Below, piece after piece: positions 46,193 through 55,875 of a DNA stretch of 64,000 nt. The translations under genes and the position numbers were made by a program. Numbering within the stretch: position 1 is the first letter of the stretch; every line of letters begins with the position of its first letter. Origin of the DNA: Candidatus Heimdallarchaeota archaeon (GTDB lineage Archaea; Asgardarchaeota; Heimdallarchaeia; Heimdallarchaeales; Heimdallarchaeaceae). The stretch covers positions 16,036-80,035 of the forward strand of contig JAAFKI010000051.1 of assembly GCA_021399345.1 (NCBI GenBank), in the 5' to 3' direction. The notes under the pieces were generated by a model that did no database searches, was not told the DNA's origin, and saw only the letters and a list, made by a program, of their open reading frames with translations.

Positions 46193-47680
46193 ATGAGTAA
46201 AAAAGCCCCAAAGGATACTTCAAAAGTAATTGAAAAGAAAGTTTTGGAAGTAATTCAAGTCCAATGGGAACAACATGAGAGGGTAAGAGAGATTCTTTCA
46301 ATTCTCAGAGAAAAGATACAACAGGATTTAGGTTCTTTAGGGTATATTGGGAGAGTTGAAACTCAAGGTTCTTTTGTCAGAAAAACCTATCTAAGTGAAG
46401 ATGAGACATTCGATCTAATGCTAATCCTGCAAAGAGCTGATAAACCAAAGATGCACCAAATTCTAGATGCTTTGGAAAAAAGATTGAAAAAAGATAGAAT
46501 AAAAAAGGATCCAATAACAATCACAAAACATACAGGAAAAATCCCCTATCTTAGAATTGTTGCGGGTGATGAACTCATTAATCTCTTTGTAGGCTTTGAA
46601 GTAACACCAGGAGAAGAAACAAAATCCATTTTTGATTTAATCCCGATGCATTCTCAATACCTGATTACGCATATGAAAGAAGAAGATAGAAATGAAGTTC
46701 TTCTACTGAAGAAATTTCTGAAGACCATAGGTGTTTACAGAAATGAAGTAGGTGCAATTGGTTTCAATGGATATCTTTGTGAATTACTCATTTTGTTTTA
46801 TGGGACATTTGAGAAAACTATCGAAAACATTGGAAAATGGAGACCTAGAACGATTATTGATTTGAAGAAAAACTTTGAGAAGTCAGAAGATGTAGATCTT
46901 CTAACAAGTGAAATGTTATTGAAATATTATCCTTTATATGTACCAGATCCTCTAAATCCTAAGGATAATGTTGCAGCTGATGTATCTGTTGATCAATTTA
47001 CCTCATTGGTGGCTGCAGCTAATACATATAGGTTTGAACCAAAAATTAGTTTTTTTGAAGATTTACTCTGTGAGATTCCATCATATTCTGACCTTATGCG
47101 AAAAATCATCTTTTCAGGTAGACAACTTGTAATTCTAGCTACTAAGCGAAATTTTCAGGAAACTGAAATTTGTTGGCAAAAAGCAATTTCAATGAAGAAT
47201 GGCTTTCAGGTAGAATTATTTAACAATAACTATATTTTGGAAAGATCAAAAGCATTTGTCTCTGATGAGTATTATGGCTTATTTTTGTCATTGCTGGATT
47301 TAAACCCACAGATTTCAATTAGAAAAGAAGGACCTTTAATTACATCAGAGGAGTCTCTTAAATTCCTTCAGCAATATACTAAGCACGTTGATGTTGTAGC
47401 TGGACCATTTATAGATAATGAGCGCTGGGTAATTCACTTTACAAAGAAAGGTCAGAATGTATTCGAATTTCTTGAAAGTTTGGTGAAGAAAAATACTTTC
47501 ATGTTGAATGTTGATTCATTCCTTAAAATCGAAATTAAGGAAAAACTAAAGATTTTTGGGGCAGATGAAAAGCTTGGTGAAATCTATGAAACTGATATTT
47601 CTTTAGCAGAAGATCTTTTTCTATTCATAGAAAGGAAACCTTTGTGGATATGTAATTTAGAACAAGCTGATCAAATATGA
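46193..47680 (+). CDS. cca: Archaeal CCA-adding-enzyme homologue lacking catalytic carboxylates
   Basis: 495 residues with the full archaeal class I CCA-adding enzyme layout. GSFVRKTYLSEDETFDLMLIL (59-79) opens the nucleotidyltransferase, and IGFNGYLCELLILFYGTF near 205-225 is the central domain motif. Against the Archaeoglobus enzyme (GSxxRxTxLxxxxEIDxxxLF, then VDVVP), the first carboxylate is T72, D74 is kept and the third is N130 (LINLFVG). Two of three metal-binding acids thus appear lost. The one tRNA gene in this window already encodes CCA. Either catalysis is weakened, or another acid (E71) substitutes. It is co-transcribed with thpR. Confidence 0.9.
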   Translation: MSKKAPKDTSKVIEKKVLEVIQVQWEQHERVREILSILREKIQQDLGSLGYIGRVETQGSFVRKTYLSEDETFDLMLILQRADKPKMHQILDALEKRLKKDRIKKDPITITKHTGKIPYLRIVAGDELINLFVGFEVTPGEETKSIFDLIPMHSQYLITHMKEEDRNEVLLLKKFLKTIGVYRNEVGAIGFNGYLCELLILFYGTFEKTIENIGKWRPRTIIDLKKNFEKSEDVDLLTSEMLLKYYPLYVPDPLNPKDNVAADVSVDQFTSLVAAANTYRFEPKISFFEDLLCEIPSYSDLMRKIIFSGRQLVILATKRNFQETEICWQKAISMKNGFQVELFNNNYILERSKAFVSDEYYGLFLSLLDLNPQISIRKEGPLITSEESLKFLQQYTKHVDVVAGPFIDNERWVIHFTKKGQNVFEFLESLVKKNTFMLNVDSFLKIEIKEKLKIFGADEKLGEIYETDISLAEDLFLFIERKPLWICNLEQADQI

Positions 47681-47699
47681 AAAAAGAAGAAAGGAAAGA

Positions 47700-49067
47700 T
47701 TAGTTTTTTAATTTCCTTCTAACGAAAATGGGAATTACTAAAGCAACCAATAGTATCCAGAAAGTCGAAAAACTTGTTTTGACATAAACAGCTGGATTTT
47801 TGAGAGGATAAGGGTCAATTGTATTGAATGGACCATCTAAAGGATACTCAGCCCTCCTCCTCAGATCATCCCAATAATTTCCTTCGAGTGTTGTTTTATC
47901 ATACCAAGTTGTGTTAAATCCTTCATCAAAAGCTTGACTCTTCCCATTTTTGTTGTTTTTTATGAAATCATTATGATGAATAATGTGTTTGTAAGCATGA
48001 TATTCCTGTGTTTCGAAAATTATAGTTAAATTGAGCAATATTGCATATAGTGTATTCCTTTCGAAAATATTGTAATTATATGTTACAAAATATCCTATAG
48101 CTTTGATTCCATACAGATTCTCACTTATTTCGTTATATGTGATGTTTATGTAAGATGAAGCCTTATATATCTCAAATCCATACAAAGAGTTTTTAGTACA
48201 GGTGTTGTTACTAAAGATGGAATGATAACTGTTAATTCCAATACCTATTTCATTATTTGCACAGTAATTGTTTGAAATCTCACTAAAATCAGCACTAATG
48301 ATCATTCCAAAATCATTGTTACTACAGATATTGTTTGAAATTGTAAGGTTTGAACCAAATAGATGCATACCTCCAGCATTAAAATTGATTTGATTCTCTC
48401 TAATTACGCTCCCTGAAGCTATAAGCTCAATTGCTCGGTGTTGATTGAATTCACAAGTATTTTTCTCTATCAGAACAGCAGAATTATTTCCAATAATTCC
48501 AATAGCTATATGAATACCATAAGTGTTATTTGAAACTACATTTGCTGATATTTTTGCTACGTATTTATCATCAAGTAAAGGTTCCTCCCCTGTCATATTT
48601 TCAGGAGCAGGAACTCTTGGATAATAATCTAGAAGAGATATTCCTGTAGCGTTGTTGTTTTTGACTATATTATTGACAATTTGAGCTGTACCTTGAACAA
48701 TACTAATTATCCAAATACCAATTTTTTCAGCATCAATCTGACAATTCCTAATTATGAAACTTTTTGAAGTTGAATTTATTGAAATCCCTACGCTTGAAGA
48801 TGTATTAATATCCAGATTTTCAATTAAATATGGTTCTTCAGGGGTCCCTAATCCGGAAAATCCATAATCTGTAAAATTATCATCTGAACTAATCAGAATA
48901 GGCCCACTCGAAACTAAAGAATCAAAGTTGAATGTTTCAGTCTGATGGATTTGTGTAGTTTTTATTCCATTTTGATTTGAAGAAACAGAATAAGTAATAA
49001 AAATTGAGCTAAGAAAAATAAGTAAAATTAAAAAAATTGGTTTGATTCTTGTAGTTGCATCCCTCAT
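47700..49067 (-). CDS. Secreted, membrane-anchored parallel beta-helix protein
   Basis: 455 residues. N-terminal signal segment (PIFLILLIFLSSIFITYSV, about 12-30), then about 360 residues of short repeats with NNxxxxN spacing such as NNIVKNNNATGI and SNNICSNNDFGMII, typical of NosD/CASH right-handed beta-helices. A C-terminal helix with basic tail (FWILLVALVIPIFVRRKLKN) anchors it outside the cell. Such proteins bind or modify surface polysaccharides. The catalytic residues, if any, cannot be told. Confidence 0.85.
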   Translation of the reverse strand: MRDATTRIKPIFLILLIFLSSIFITYSVSSNQNGIKTTQIHQTETFNFDSLVSSGPILISSDDNFTDYGFSGLGTPEEPYLIENLDINTSSSVGISINSTSKSFIIRNCQIDAEKIGIWIISIVQGTAQIVNNIVKNNNATGISLLDYYPRVPAPENMTGEEPLLDDKYVAKISANVVSNNTYGIHIAIGIIGNNSAVLIEKNTCEFNQHRAIELIASGSVIRENQINFNAGGMHLFGSNLTISNNICSNNDFGMIISADFSEISNNYCANNEIGIGINSYHSIFSNNTCTKNSLYGFEIYKASSYINITYNEISENLYGIKAIGYFVTYNYNIFERNTLYAILLNLTIIFETQEYHAYKHIIHHNDFIKNNKNGKSQAFDEGFNTTWYDKTTLEGNYWDDLRRRAEYPLDGPFNTIDPYPLKNPAVYVKTSFSTFWILLVALVIPIFVRRKLKN

Positions 49068-49353
49068 ATCAAATAGCTAATTGTGCTTATGAGTTAATAA
49101 ATATTGTCAGTTAGAAGTGGAATTTAGCTTTCTCGAACAATTTTCTATAGTTTATTTCCTATATATTCTTGCGAGTTTAGATTCGTTTTTCATCATAAGT
49201 CCTAATTCTAAATCTAGCAAAACAGGCAAGAGTGTTAGAAAATACCTTAAAATTATCAATGAATATTTGGGAGATATGAAGTAGGAGAATTGTTGCTACA
49301 GCAAACACACGTTTCAGATATGAATATGAGAGAACAGCTGCAGCAATAAAATT

Positions 49354-50004
49354 TCAACTATCCTTTTTTTGAAGAAGGAACATTGAATCCTCATTTTGAT
49401 TAGTTCGGTATGGATATTTTTTTTCTTTAAGTAACATCAAATCGGGAAATGTTTCAAAATAATTTTTTGCGAAATTACCCTTCCACAGAACATTAGACTT
49501 CCCTCGGTAAGTAATTTCTTGATGAGTCTCTGCAAAATATTCAAACCCCCAAATCCATTGTTTTGAGCAACGATAAATTTCACTTAAAATTTCATTAAGA
49601 TCATTTGGTGAAATATGTATCAACACTCCGCTGGTGAACACTAAATCAAAATACCCATCTTTAAAAGGGGTATCAAATCCCGATCCCTGAAAGATATTGA
49701 TGTTTTTTGTATGCTCCTTGGCTTTTTCTACCGCATATGGTTGGAGTTCGATTCCATAAAGGTTTTTGAAACCCATTGCTTGTAAACATAGCAGTTGATG
49801 GCCAACATTACACCCTACTTCTAAAACCTTAATATCTCTTGAAAAACCACCAATACATTCAGTATTCATAGCAGTTCGAGAAATTCCCCGGGTTTCTTCA
49901 TAGAACTTATCCCATTCTTTAACATTCAAGACTTCATTTCTATCGGTATATTCTTTACCGAAATTGCCACTCCAGAATTCCATTTGTTCTGTTTTCTTTA
50001 CCAT
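49354..50004 (-). CDS. SAM methyltransferase, pseudaminic-acid-methylase-like
   Basis: 216 residues. VLEVGCNVGHQLLCLQ is SAM motif I, YGIELQPYAVEKAKEH motif II and FDLVFTSGVLIHISPNDL motif IV/V. The WSGNFGKEYTDRN opening and FEYFAETHQEITYRG segment resemble methylases found with pseudaminic-acid-type surface sugars. The GtrA gene upstream and a glycosyltransferase elsewhere support a surface-glycan role. The 286 bases downstream (49068-49353) contain no gene I can support. Confidence 0.82.
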   Translation of the reverse strand: MVKKTEQMEFWSGNFGKEYTDRNEVLNVKEWDKFYEETRGISRTAMNTECIGGFSRDIKVLEVGCNVGHQLLCLQAMGFKNLYGIELQPYAVEKAKEHTKNINIFQGSGFDTPFKDGYFDLVFTSGVLIHISPNDLNEILSEIYRCSKQWIWGFEYFAETHQEITYRGKSNVLWKGNFAKNYFETFPDLMLLKEKKYPYRTNQNEDSMFLLQKKDS

Positions 50005-50274
50005 TTCTACATTTACCTCGTTGTATCACAGCGTTTTATATAATGAACATACTCTAATTGGTTAATTTTCTTGTTTGCGCTCATTCAAAGACTTCTTAAG
50101 AAACGTCATTTTCTCCTTTTTTCTACCCTCTGAAACTAAAATGAATGAAATTTCTATTTAAATCTTACTTCAATAAATCAAGGCTTTTTGGAACACTTTT
50201 GTAGAGAGATTATAATAAGATGCAGAAGAAGCTCTCTATACGAACACATTTCCATTTTGAATATTCCAATTTTC

Positions 50275-50844
50275 TCATTCAAGATTAATCTGATTCAATT
50301 CCTGATTTCTTTTGTTTTTGTTTTCCTTCCTTTCTCTTCTCTCTTCTCTTCTTTTCATTCTCTTTTCTATAAATTTAGGATTGAAAGTCCACAGATCATT
50401 CCAGGTAAAATTACTGATTAAACCAGCATAAAATGCAATTGTCATCACCAAGTACTTATTCCAGAGCAATGACCCATGAAGCCCCATCATAATTCCTGTA
50501 TAAATTGCATATCCTACAAAGCCAATTAGGGTGAATTGAAAAAACTGAAAGATAGTACTTGGTTGGAATTCTTTGCCTTGATTTTTAAAAGTCCAAATTT
50601 TGTTCATAACGAAAGTAAAAACAAAAACAATAGCCATGGAAAGCAGAGATGCTATAACACCTTGATTAATGGCAAATATCCATATTGATATGTCAATATC
50701 CTTCAAAAGAGTGATCCCCAATAGCATATCAAAGAGATATAACAGAAGAAAGTTCAATCCCCAGCCAATAGTTCCTATGATTGCGAATTTAATGAACCTT
50801 TTTCCTCTTTCCGTAGAGAAAAATCCTGCTTTCTCTTCTGTCAA
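50275..50844 (-). CDS. GtrA-family membrane protein
   Basis: 189 residues with four helices. RFIKFAIIGTIGWGLNFLLLYLF is the first span of the family, FVMNKIWTFKNQGK the conserved NKxWTF motif, and LISNFTWNDLWTFN the second copy. GtrA-like proteins are thought to flip lipid-linked sugars for surface glycans. The C-terminal 35 residues are very basic (KRMKRREERRERKENKNKRN). 50005-50274, downstream, is empty as far as I can see. Confidence 0.88.
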   Translation of the reverse strand: MTEEKAGFFSTERGKRFIKFAIIGTIGWGLNFLLLYLFDMLLGITLLKDIDISIWIFAINQGVIASLLSMAIVFVFTFVMNKIWTFKNQGKEFQPSTIFQFFQFTLIGFVGYAIYTGIMMGLHGSLLWNKYLVMTIAFYAGLISNFTWNDLWTFNPKFIEKRMKRREERRERKENKNKRNQELNQINLE

Positions 50845-50961
50845 AATAATGACCTTCTATAAACCACAAAATGAATGAAATAGGCTGCTTTTAAAAATTG
50901 TGAATTATATATGAGGGAGAAGGTAAAAAAAATATAAGAAAAATGAATGAAGAGATAAATG

Positions 50962-52197
50962 TTAGAATATTTTCAATTCTCTTCCTAAATCTTCAAATTT
51001 CATTAAAGCAAAGTCTAAATCTTCTTTTGTCAGACCTGCGTTCATCATTACTCTAATTCTAGCTGTACCTCTTGGAACCATTGGAAAGACTATTGGTAAG
51101 GCAAATATACCTTCTTCCATGAGTCTGTCGCTTAGATTTTTAGCAACTTCATTTTCTCCGCAGATTATAGGCACAATAGCAGTTGGACATTTAGATGAAG
51201 CAACTGTTATGTCATGTCCATAACCTATGTCAACGATTTTGCTCTTGAAGTAAACACAGTTATCTAGGAGTTTTTCTACTACAGGTTCATGAAAAGGTGA
51301 TTTAGGATCTAGAACTTCTAAAGAACCAAGAGCTGCACCAGCAACTGCTGGAGGTTGGGAACCACTAAGAAGATAAGAGCGACCAGTGTTTCGAAGGAAA
51401 TTGACTAAGTTTTTAGAACCAACGATAGCTCCACCAACAACACCCATAGCCTTAGAGTAAGTATTCATTTCAACTTGAACATCACCTTGAAGACCAAAGT
51501 GATCAACGATACCTTTACCTTTTTTATTGCGACCAAGAACACCGTCTCCATGTGCATCATCGACAAATATCATAGCTCCATATTCTTCACCAAGTTTCTG
51601 TATCTCATCCAATGGAGCCATGTCTCCGTCCATCGAAAAGACACCATCAGTTATGACTAATATTCTCTTTTCTCCATTTGGATCTGCTGCATCTGCTTCT
51701 TTTAATCTCTCTTCTAGACTACCCATATCACAGTGATCATAAATTGTTCTAACTGTTTTAGTCAATCGCACTCCATCTATAATTGATCCATGATTTAGTT
51801 GGTCAGAAATAATAAAATCATTTTTTCTAACTAAAGTTGGAATAGCTCCTTCATTTGCTATGAATCCACTCATCCATACCATTGAAGCTTCTTGCTCTTT
51901 GAAATCAGCATGTTTTCGCTCCCATTCCTCGTGAATTGCCATATTTCCAGCTATTGCTCGAACTGAACCAGAACCAGCACCATATTTCTCAACTGCTTCT
52001 ATAGCTCTTTTCCTTAAATGTGGATGATTTGCTAGATTTAAGTAATTATTTGAACATAACATCAATAATTCTTTACCATCTACTTTAACTTGAGTTTCTG
52101 AAGGGGTTTCCAATGATCTATGTACCCATTCACGACCTTCTTTTTGGATTTGTTTGTATTCTTCTTTCAAAAATTGTGTTGGATTTCTTTTTGCCAT
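50962..52197 (-). CDS. kbl: Glycine C-acetyltransferase/AONS-family PLP enzyme
   Basis: 411 residues of the alpha-oxoamine synthase family (2-amino-3-ketobutyrate CoA ligase, serine palmitoyltransferase, AONS). LCSNNYLNLANHPHL, GSGSVRAIAGN, H139, DDAHGDGVLG (D213, H216) and the PLP lysine K249 (NTYSKAMGVVGG) are in place. Threonine degradation through 2-amino-3-oxobutyrate is the commonest role of this subgroup. No threonine dehydrogenase is adjacent, so the exact acyl-CoA is open. Confidence 0.88.
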   Translation of the reverse strand: MAKRNPTQFLKEEYKQIQKEGREWVHRSLETPSETQVKVDGKELLMLCSNNYLNLANHPHLRKRAIEAVEKYGAGSGSVRAIAGNMAIHEEWERKHADFKEQEASMVWMSGFIANEGAIPTLVRKNDFIISDQLNHGSIIDGVRLTKTVRTIYDHCDMGSLEERLKEADAADPNGEKRILVITDGVFSMDGDMAPLDEIQKLGEEYGAMIFVDDAHGDGVLGRNKKGKGIVDHFGLQGDVQVEMNTYSKAMGVVGGAIVGSKNLVNFLRNTGRSYLLSGSQPPAVAGAALGSLEVLDPKSPFHEPVVEKLLDNCVYFKSKIVDIGYGHDITVASSKCPTAIVPIICGENEVAKNLSDRLMEEGIFALPIVFPMVPRGTARIRVMMNAGLTKEDLDFALMKFEDLGRELKIF

Positions 52198-52369
52198 GTT
52201 GGCACCTCTAATTCTTTAAGGTCTTATCAAACCCTCCCTTTTTATTCTTTATCCTCGATAGCTAAAATTTCTTGGATGAATAATAAATTGCGCTTAAGTT
52301 TGTGTAGTTCAGCAAAGATTTTTATATTTATCTCCATTAGTCAGCTCAAGTCTTGAAGTGTTGAGAAAT

Positions 52370-53899
52370 ATGGTTTCGGTTAAGTATGAAAAAGTGAGTA
52401 TCGCTTATGATGATTTTGTAGCTATAGACAATATAACACTGAATGTTCACGATGGAGAAATAACAACCTTGTTGGGCCCTTCTGGATGTGGTAAATCTAC
52501 ACTTCTAAGAGCTCTCGCTGGTTTTGTTGAACCCTTTGAAGGACAAATTTATCTTGGGGATAAAGAAATAACTTATCTCCCACCCCAAAAGCGCAATACT
52601 GCCATGATTTTCCAAAATTACGCCTTGTGGCCTCATTTGACAATTTTTAAAAATGTTGAATATGGTTTAAAGCTTCGATTAAAAAGTCAAATTGTTTATA
52701 TTGCAGATGTCAATCCTGAAGGAGTCATAGAAGGAGTTTCTTTCAATAATTATGGGGCATCTGAAGAATTAACTCAAGCTGCAGAAAACTTGAAGGAGTT
52801 TATTATTGGTAAAAAACCACAAGAAGTTTGGCACTTCACTGTTGAAGATATTCTTCAAGTTTTCAAAATTCCAGAAGATATATCTGCATTTAAATTGAAA
52901 TATAGTTTAAATTCAATCCACCGACTAGCGAAATTCTTAATAGGGGCTTTACAAGCAACAATTAGATTTCATTATGAAAATATCGTTAAAGAGCTTCCAG
53001 AGTGGATTCCAAAAAGAAAGACTAGATATGAAAAAACTAATATTAGAAAAAATCCTTTACTTAATTTCTTCTGGATAATAAAACCTTATTTCTGGATTAA
53101 CAGAAGAGCAAACTATCTAGATGCAAAAGCTTCTTTGGATCCTGCATTCAACTTCAGAAAGAAAAAAGTAGAAGAAGTGTTAGAATTAGTTCAACTTTCA
53201 GATCAAGCTGAAAAACATCCAACAGAGCTTTCTGGAGGACAACAACAGCGTATCGCTCTTGCTAGAAGTATCGTCGTAGAACCTGATATTCTCTTATGTG
53301 ATGAACCTTTGAGTAATCTTGATGCTAAACTTAGAAAGGAATTAAGAACTGAAATTCGTTCAATCATCAAAAAAATCGGTATGACTGCAGTGTATGTGAC
53401 TCATGATCAGGCAGAAGCTCTTGCAATTAGTGATAGGATTGCAGTTATGAATATTGGTTTTATTGAACAATATGGAACTCCTCTAGACGTTTTCACAGAT
53501 CCTAAAACATTATTTGTTGCTCAATTTGTTGGAAGTTCAAGTACAGTATCAGGAAAAGTGATAAAAGCTAATGTTGTTGAGCTTAAGGGTGGTGATCGGA
53601 TTCCAATCGCTACTAAAGAAGTTCTACCAGTTGATACAAAAGTTGACCTTGTTATTAGACCTGAGAATATTCTGTTAAATAAGGAATCTGAAAGCACTGT
53701 TGAAATCGAAATCAACACAATCGAATATCTTGGAACTGAAGTAAAATTAACAGGATTGTTAGAAGATGGTACAATTCTTCTAGTAGATGTTGTTGAACGT
53801 ACTGAAGAATACGCTAAGTTGAAAGTAGGAGATAAAATTCTCGCCCATATAATTCCTGAAGAAATATTTGTTTTTGTAAAAGATAAGAGAGTATACTAA
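52370..53899 (+). CDS. MalK/UgpC-type ABC ATPase with about 158-residue insertion
   Basis: About 509 residues counting from ATG 52370 (a GTG at 52358 is possible; residue numbers below count from it). Walker A GPSGCGKST (40-48), Q-loop IFQNYALWPHLTIFKNV, signature LSGGQQQR (291-298), Walker B LLCDEPLSNLD, VTHDQ and a C-terminal TOBE/MalK regulatory region (from about 400) are normal. Between EYGLKLR (107) and FRKKKVEEVLEL (266), inside the helical subdomain, there are about 158 extra residues not found in MalK. They are helical, basic and aromatic. No permease or binding protein is adjacent. Confidence 0.9.
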   Translation: MVSVKYEKVSIAYDDFVAIDNITLNVHDGEITTLLGPSGCGKSTLLRALAGFVEPFEGQIYLGDKEITYLPPQKRNTAMIFQNYALWPHLTIFKNVEYGLKLRLKSQIVYIADVNPEGVIEGVSFNNYGASEELTQAAENLKEFIIGKKPQEVWHFTVEDILQVFKIPEDISAFKLKYSLNSIHRLAKFLIGALQATIRFHYENIVKELPEWIPKRKTRYEKTNIRKNPLLNFFWIIKPYFWINRRANYLDAKASLDPAFNFRKKKVEEVLELVQLSDQAEKHPTELSGGQQQRIALARSIVVEPDILLCDEPLSNLDAKLRKELRTEIRSIIKKIGMTAVYVTHDQAEALAISDRIAVMNIGFIEQYGTPLDVFTDPKTLFVAQFVGSSSTVSGKVIKANVVELKGGDRIPIATKEVLPVDTKVDLVIRPENILLNKESESTVEIEINTIEYLGTEVKLTGLLEDGTILLVDVVERTEEYAKLKVGDKILAHIIPEEIFVFVKDKRVY

Positions 53900-53901
53900 T
53901 A

Positions 53902-53925
53902 TTTTCTTCTTTTCTTCTTTTCTTC
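53902..53925 (+). terminator. T-rich repeat, probable terminator after the ABC gene
   Basis: Three direct copies of TTTTCTTC start two bases after the ABC stop. Archaeal transcripts often end in U-rich runs, so this is a candidate terminator. It also separates the gene from the next promoter (TATA at 53938). Confidence 0.5.
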
Positions 53926-53937
53926 TTCTGATAGAAT

Positions 53938-53947
53938 CTTTATATAT
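53938..53947 (+). promoter_or_regulatory. TATA box before the MBL-fold gene at 53975
   Basis: CTTTATATAT is 28-37 bases before the ATG at 53975, the usual distance for a short-leader or leaderless archaeal transcript. Confidence 0.55.
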
Positions 53948-53974
53948 GTCTATTTTTCCTTTTAATCGATTACT

Positions 53975-54655
53975 ATGTTTGAGTATGAAGGAATCAAAAT
54001 TCATTGGTTAGGGCATGATGCTTTTTTGATTGAAGCAAAGGGGAAAAATATCTATATTGATCCATATAAGTTAGGTAAAACTGATTTACCTAAAGCTGAT
54101 ATAGTGATTAGTAGTCATGAGCACTTTGATCATTGCAATCCTGAAGCAATAAACCAAGTCACAACAAGTGAAACAATCCTACTTGGGCCATCAATTGTTC
54201 AAGAGATATTTGATGAGAAAATTACTCAGAAGAAAGTAATGAAAGAGCTAAACCCAGGTGATTCTCTAGAAATTGAAGGAATCAAGATCTCTGCAATTGC
54301 TGCTTATAATATTCATAGGTTTAGAGATCCAGAAACAAAAACTCCTTTCCATCCCAAAGAATCTGGGCATATAGGTTCAATTTTGGATATTGATGGCATC
54401 ACTGTTTATCATGCAGGAGATGCAGATAAAATTCCTGAGATGGATGGTTTAAAACCAACCATTGCTTTAATACCTATTTCAGGAACATATGTGATGGATG
54501 TTGATGAAGCTGTTGAAGCAGCTAAGGCAATAGATGCTGAATTTACCATTCCTATGCACGTAGGACGCGGAATAGGGGAACTTTCATTCATTGAAGAATT
54601 CAAGAGTAAATTACCTAACTATAAAGTAATAACAATGGAAATAGAAGAAGATTAG
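53975..54655 (+). CDS. MBL-fold metal-dependent hydrolase (UPF0173-like)
   Basis: 226 residues of the COG2220 metallo-beta-lactamase group. SSHEHFDHCNPE gives the HxHxDH zinc site, VYHAGDADKI the bridging Asp and IPMHVGRGIG a last His. FxxHKESGHIGSILDI (here HPKESGHIGS) is typical of the group. Substrate unknown. It has its own promoter and runs toward the opposite-strand M14-like gene with an 8-base gap. Confidence 0.87.
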   Translation: MFEYEGIKIHWLGHDAFLIEAKGKNIYIDPYKLGKTDLPKADIVISSHEHFDHCNPEAINQVTTSETILLGPSIVQEIFDEKITQKKVMKELNPGDSLEIEGIKISAIAAYNIHRFRDPETKTPFHPKESGHIGSILDIDGITVYHAGDADKIPEMDGLKPTIALIPISGTYVMDVDEAVEAAKAIDAEFTIPMHVGRGIGELSFIEEFKSKLPNYKVITMEIEED

Positions 54656-54663
54656 AAATATTT

Positions 54664-55803
54664 CTACTCCTTTTTCTCTTCTTTTTTCTCATATTCCCAA
54701 GGTAAAACGAGGTCTATTGTGTTATCAATTAAGAAAACTGCTATTTCCTGATTTGGATAACATCTGATGTCATCCCAGATTCCTAGAATTGTTCCATAAT
54801 CTGGTGCTACAATGGTTTCCTTGATTTTACCAAAAATATCCCTAACTTCAAAAATTGGTATCCCTTTTTCAACGATTTCTCCAGCTTTCACAAGAGGAAT
54901 AAAGAAACCAGAATGTGAAGTTCTAATCAAAATCTCTCGCCACATTTTTTCATCTAACACTGGAAAATCAGTTATTTTTACTAAATCTCCTTCAATCATT
55001 CCAGTATATTTTAATACATTCCAAACACCAATTTTGGCATTGGCTACAATATCTGTATCTACATAACCAGAAGCTCCCAATTCAACGGTAAATCCTGGTT
55101 TCCGATATTTATTTACAAAGCTACCAGTAGTAGATCTTTGCAAATTTTCCTTAAAATAATATTTAGGTGGCCCCTCCAACACTAAAGTAAAACCAAATGC
55201 TTCCACCAGTTTTTTAGTCTTATCAAATAGTTCTTGTGATTCTTCTTTCTGGTTTTCATTTTTTTCATCATAGTATACTCTATCTAGGTATGAGTATGGT
55301 AAAGAACGAATAGCATGACAATGGAGATCAATGAAATAATCGACTTGATCAAATATCTTTGCAAATTTGGTGTAAAACTTCTCCTGGATATTTGGATGTT
55401 TTTCTGGATCAAGATTTTCATCATATAGGTCTACATACTTTAACTGAGGTTTCTTCTTGGGTTTAGGGTCTGGCCATAGTCTATTGGGATCTGTACTCAC
55501 ATAAAGTGGTGTCCGAGTCATTACCAATAATCCAGCAGGATTCAACGATGGTATTATAATTAATGTTCCTTTTACTTGTGTAGGGTCTACTTCTTGAATT
55601 ATTTCCTGAAGAGTTACCAAACCATGGAGTTCATTTCCATGAATGTTACCGGTTAAAAGGAAAGTAGGGCCTTCCTCTAAGCCTTCAATCAAGCAAATTG
55701 GTAATCTCTCTTTTGTCCCATGTGGATACTCCAACATGTCAATATAGCCAAAAACCTTCTCTCCCTTTTTGCTGTGAATATTAAAAACTTCCATTACGTT
55801 CAT
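54664..55803 (-). CDS. M14-like deacylase (succinylglutamate desuccinylase/aspartoacylase family)
   Basis: 379 residues. H55-x2-E58 in TGNIHGNELHG binds zinc, a third His is in YFIDLHCHAIRS, and FTVELGASGYVD supplies the catalytic Glu. The C-terminal 100 residues form a beta-rich barrel-like domain (KAGEIVEKGIPIFEVRD), common in the family. Enzymes of this group remove acyl groups from amino acids or peptides. The exact substrate is unknown. Confidence 0.87.
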   Translation of the reverse strand: MNVMEVFNIHSKKGEKVFGYIDMLEYPHGTKERLPICLIEGLEEGPTFLLTGNIHGNELHGLVTLQEIIQEVDPTQVKGTLIIIPSLNPAGLLVMTRTPLYVSTDPNRLWPDPKPKKKPQLKYVDLYDENLDPEKHPNIQEKFYTKFAKIFDQVDYFIDLHCHAIRSLPYSYLDRVYYDEKNENQKEESQELFDKTKKLVEAFGFTLVLEGPPKYYFKENLQRSTTGSFVNKYRKPGFTVELGASGYVDTDIVANAKIGVWNVLKYTGMIEGDLVKITDFPVLDEKMWREILIRTSHSGFFIPLVKAGEIVEKGIPIFEVRDIFGKIKETIVAPDYGTILGIWDDIRCYPNQEIAVFLIDNTIDLVLPWEYEKKEEKKE

Positions 55804-55875
55804 CTTTTACAAATCAAATAACTATTTAGATTTTTCTTATGAAAAGTTGAAAGAATTTTACAAATAATCCTGTTT

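Noticed and set aside
49068..49353. Possible gene or transposase remnant between the beta-helix gene and the methyltransferase
   Set aside because: Only short fragments of open frame (about 30 codons) with no motif or start context.
50325..50365. Pyrimidine-rich TTCTC/TTCTT repeats as a regulatory repeat
   Set aside because: They encode the Arg/Lys/Glu-rich tail of the GtrA protein on the other strand.
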